64,000 bases of DNA from Candidatus Wallbacteria bacterium (GTDB lineage: Bacteria > Muiribacteriota > UBA6191 > JACPRK01), in assembly GCA_016213845.1 (NCBI GenBank), contig JACQZN010000011.1, positions 93,885 through 157,884 of the forward strand, written 5' to 3'. The first letter of the stretch is position 1. The number at the start of each line of letters is the position of its first letter. Below are positions 62,227-64,000 of the stretch, in pieces. The translations under genes were made by a program, and so were the position numbers. Below the pieces are notes generated by a model. It worked only from the letters and a program-made list of their open reading frames with translations, was not told the DNA's origin and searched no databases.

Positions 62227-64000
62227 CCCGACCGGCGCTCGCGCTGCTGCTGGCGCTTTGCCTGACGCTGGCGGCCGCTCCGCCGGCACACGCCGTTCTG
62301 GGCGACGTCGACGGCTCAGGCCGGATCGACGGCGTCGACTTGATCCTGCTCTCCCGCGCGCTCGGCGCCGCGCGCGGCCAGGCCCGCTTCCTCGACGACG
62401 GCGACCTGGACGGCGATGGCCGCATCACCGATCGCGACCTGGCCATCGTGCGGGCCAACTTCGCCAGGAGCAGCCGCGACCCCAACGTCTGGGTGGCAGA
62501 CACCGGCAATAACCGCCTGGTGAAGCTCAACGTGTCGACCGGCCGCCAGATGCTCACCGTGCCGCTTCCCGCCCCGGGCCGGCTGGCGCTCGACTCGGCT
62601 GCCGGCGAGATCTGGGCCGTTTCCGACCGGGAGACCCTCGTGCGCGTCACCTCGGCCGGCCGCGTCGCCGCCCGCTTCGGCGGATTCGGAGCGATCCGCG
62701 ACCTGGCCATCGACACGCGCGAAGGCCAGGTCTACGCCCTCGACACGAACCTGGGTCGCATCTTCCGGATTCCCCGCGAAAGCGCCGGCGTCCCCGACGC
62801 GCCAGCGCTCGCCTCTGTCCCGGGCTCGGCCTTGACGTCGATCGACACGAGCCCCGGCGGCCAGTTCCTCTCCATCGCCGCCGACGGAGTCCGCGGCGCG
62901 CTCTGGGCCCTGGGGTCGAACTCCCGGTTGCTCCGTATCGCGGCCGACGCTCCCCCCAACGCCCTGTCGCTCGACGTCCCGGTCACTGTCTTCAACGGGT
63001 CCGTTCAGGCCACTGGCCGGCTCGCCCTCGACCCGCTCGACGGCAGCGTCGTGGTCACCGATCAGCGCCTGCTTCTCACCCGCGAGTCCGGCAGCGTCGT
63101 TCTGGAGCACCGCGTGACGAGAATCCCGGCGGGCAACGCGGGCGAGCTCTTCTCCGGCGGCCGCGGGATCGGCAACTTCTCCGGCCCGGGCGCGGTGGTC
63201 GTGAACGCCTTCGACTCGAGCGCCTGGATCGCCGACCAGCCGGCCGGCTCCGCGGTTCTCGTGAAGCTCGACTCGCGCGGACGCGAAATCCTGCGGCTGC
63301 GCGGCTTCCGGGGTCCGGTCGCGCTCTCGATCGATCCGCTGACTGGCGCCCTCTGGGCCGCGGACACGGGTCTGGACCGCGTCACCAAGATCTCCCCGTC
63401 CGGCGTGAGGATCCTCGAGCTCGGCGGGTTCAGCCGGCCATCCGATGTGGCGGCGGCGCCCGGCGACACGGTCAAGGGCGCCCCCATCGTCAGCGGCGTC
63501 GCCAACCCCGAAGCCGTGCCCGTCGGAGCGCCGGTCGAGCTCTCCGGCGTGGCCGCGTCGCTGGTCTCGACCATCGTCCGCTACGAGTGGGACTTCGACG
63601 GCAACGGCTCCTTCGACTATTCGAGCCCGAGCTCTGCCAGCACCACCCACACCTACTCCCGGGAAGGCATCTACACGGCCATCCTGCGCGTCACGGACGC
63701 CCAGCAGCTCTCCAGCGTCGACTACTCGACCGTCGTGCGCGTCGGGTCACTGCGCGTCACCCTGGACATCGAACCCCGCAGCGCTCGAGGGACGGCGTTC
63801 GCCCGGCTCGTCGCCAACTCCTTCAGCCCCCTGACCGGCCGCATCGAGAACGTTCAGTTCGACTTCGACGGCGACGGGCAATTCGAGAGCTTCCAGGCCA
63901 CCGACTCCACTTCCGTCGAGGCTTTCCGCCTCTACAACCAGCCCGGCAGCTTCCGCCCTGCCGTCAAGGTCGTCGACCCGTCGGGCAGCACCGCCCAGGC
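62223..64000 (+). CDS. Secreted dockerin/beta-propeller/PKD protein (3' end outside window)
   Basis: ATG 62223 overlaps the previous stop by 4 bp, and the frame stays open for 592 codons to the window end. It has a Sec signal peptide (LALLLALCLTLAAAPPAHA). A type I dockerin-like pair of calcium loops follows directly: DVDGSGRIDGVDL and DLDGDGRITDRDL (residues about 28-75). Next come NHL/propeller-type repeats (VWVADTGNNRLVKLN, ALWAADTGLDRVTKI) to about residue 410, then PKD domains (YEWDFDGNGSFDY, VQFDFDGDGQFESF). An N-terminal position is unusual for dockerins, which are mostly C-terminal. Probably a large surface or extracellular protein. The 3' end and any sorting signal are outside the window. 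Confidence 0.85.
   Translation, partial: MTRPALALLLALCLTLAAAPPAHAVLGDVDGSGRIDGVDLILLSRALGAARGQARFLDDGDLDGDGRITDRDLAIVRANFARSSRDPNVWVADTGNNRLVKLNVSTGRQMLTVPLPAPGRLALDSAAGEIWAVSDRETLVRVTSAGRVAARFGGFGAIRDLAIDTREGQVYALDTNLGRIFRIPRESAGVPDAPALASVPGSALTSIDTSPGGQFLSIAADGVRGALWALGSNSRLLRIAADAPPNALSLDVPVTVFNGSVQATGRLALDPLDGSVVVTDQRLLLTRESGSVVLEHRVTRIPAGNAGELFSGGRGIGNFSGPGAVVVNAFDSSAWIADQPAGSAVLVKLDSRGREILRLRGFRGPVALSIDPLTGALWAADTGLDRVTKISPSGVRILELGGFSRPSDVAAAPGDTVKGAPIVSGVANPEAVPVGAPVELSGVAASLVSTIVRYEWDFDGNGSFDYSSPSSASTTHTYSREGIYTAILRVTDAQQLSSVDYSTVVRVGSLRVTLDIEPRSARGTAFARLVANSFSPLTGRIENVQFDFDGDGQFESFQATDSTSVEAFRLYNQPGSFRPAVKVVDPSGSTAQ

Overview
The window is G+C-rich (roughly two thirds by eye) and gene-dense. 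It looks like a chromosome segment of an uncultivated, Gram-negative-type bacterium with a large signalling and surface-protein repertoire. Supporting signs are several serine/threonine kinases with extracellular propeller or TPR tails, two type IV pilin/type II secretion pseudopilin sets, a membrane-anchored multihaem cytochrome, dockerin/PKD/FlgD-type secreted proteins and many Sec signal peptides. I cannot name a phylum from sequence alone. No rRNA, tRNA, CRISPR array or replication origin was seen.

Layout. 1-8.5 kb: the tail of a sensor kinase, a two-gene unit of large unrecognised exported proteins, and a convergent pseudokinase. 8.5-11.8 kb: an accessory patch with a frameshifted kelch-propeller gene bracketed by a 28-bp palindromic repeat. 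One repeat copy is split at its central TCGA by an IS1182-type element whose transposase is frameshifted by a 25-bp tandem duplication. 11.8-19 kb: a cytochrome b-like/multihaem cytochrome c fusion, then a pseudopilin operon whose first member carries a CXXCH haem motif, then a TPR lipoprotein-like or periplasmic gene. 19-28.8 kb: MFS transporter, rsgA, a YfhO-like membrane protein, a response regulator/histidine kinase hybrid, a large membrane protein and a RanBP2-type zinc-finger membrane protein.

28.9-38.5 kb: a tightly packed rightward run of an Eco57I/PglX-like adenine methyltransferase, a SNF2 helicase overlapping it by one base, and a TPR serine/threonine kinase 14 bp further on. This is the best candidate for an unusual (probably defensive) system. 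38.5-50.1 kb: molybdopterin oxidoreductase, NTF2-like protein, cysK, a secreted alpha/beta hydrolase, a helical-repeat protein, a second propeller-type sensor kinase and a collagen-like protein ending in a clear terminator. 50.2-57.5 kb, leftward: DUF4143 ATPase, a pstS-like/arsC pair, and a second pseudopilin set that overlaps a SWIM zinc-finger gene, itself overlapping a large SNF2 helicase. 61.1-64 kb, rightward: a FlgD-like exported protein overlapping an N-terminal dockerin/beta-propeller/PKD protein that runs off the end.

A striking background feature is a set of degenerate short tandem repeats (AGTAGTGAGTAG-type, GAGAATCGAGAATT-type, CCTGATCCCTGAAG-type, pyrimidine-rich and GGGCTA-type). 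They recur between genes over about 47 kb and in several places have become part of coding sequence, including the start region of two prepilins. Functions below rest on motifs read by eye; no database search was possible.
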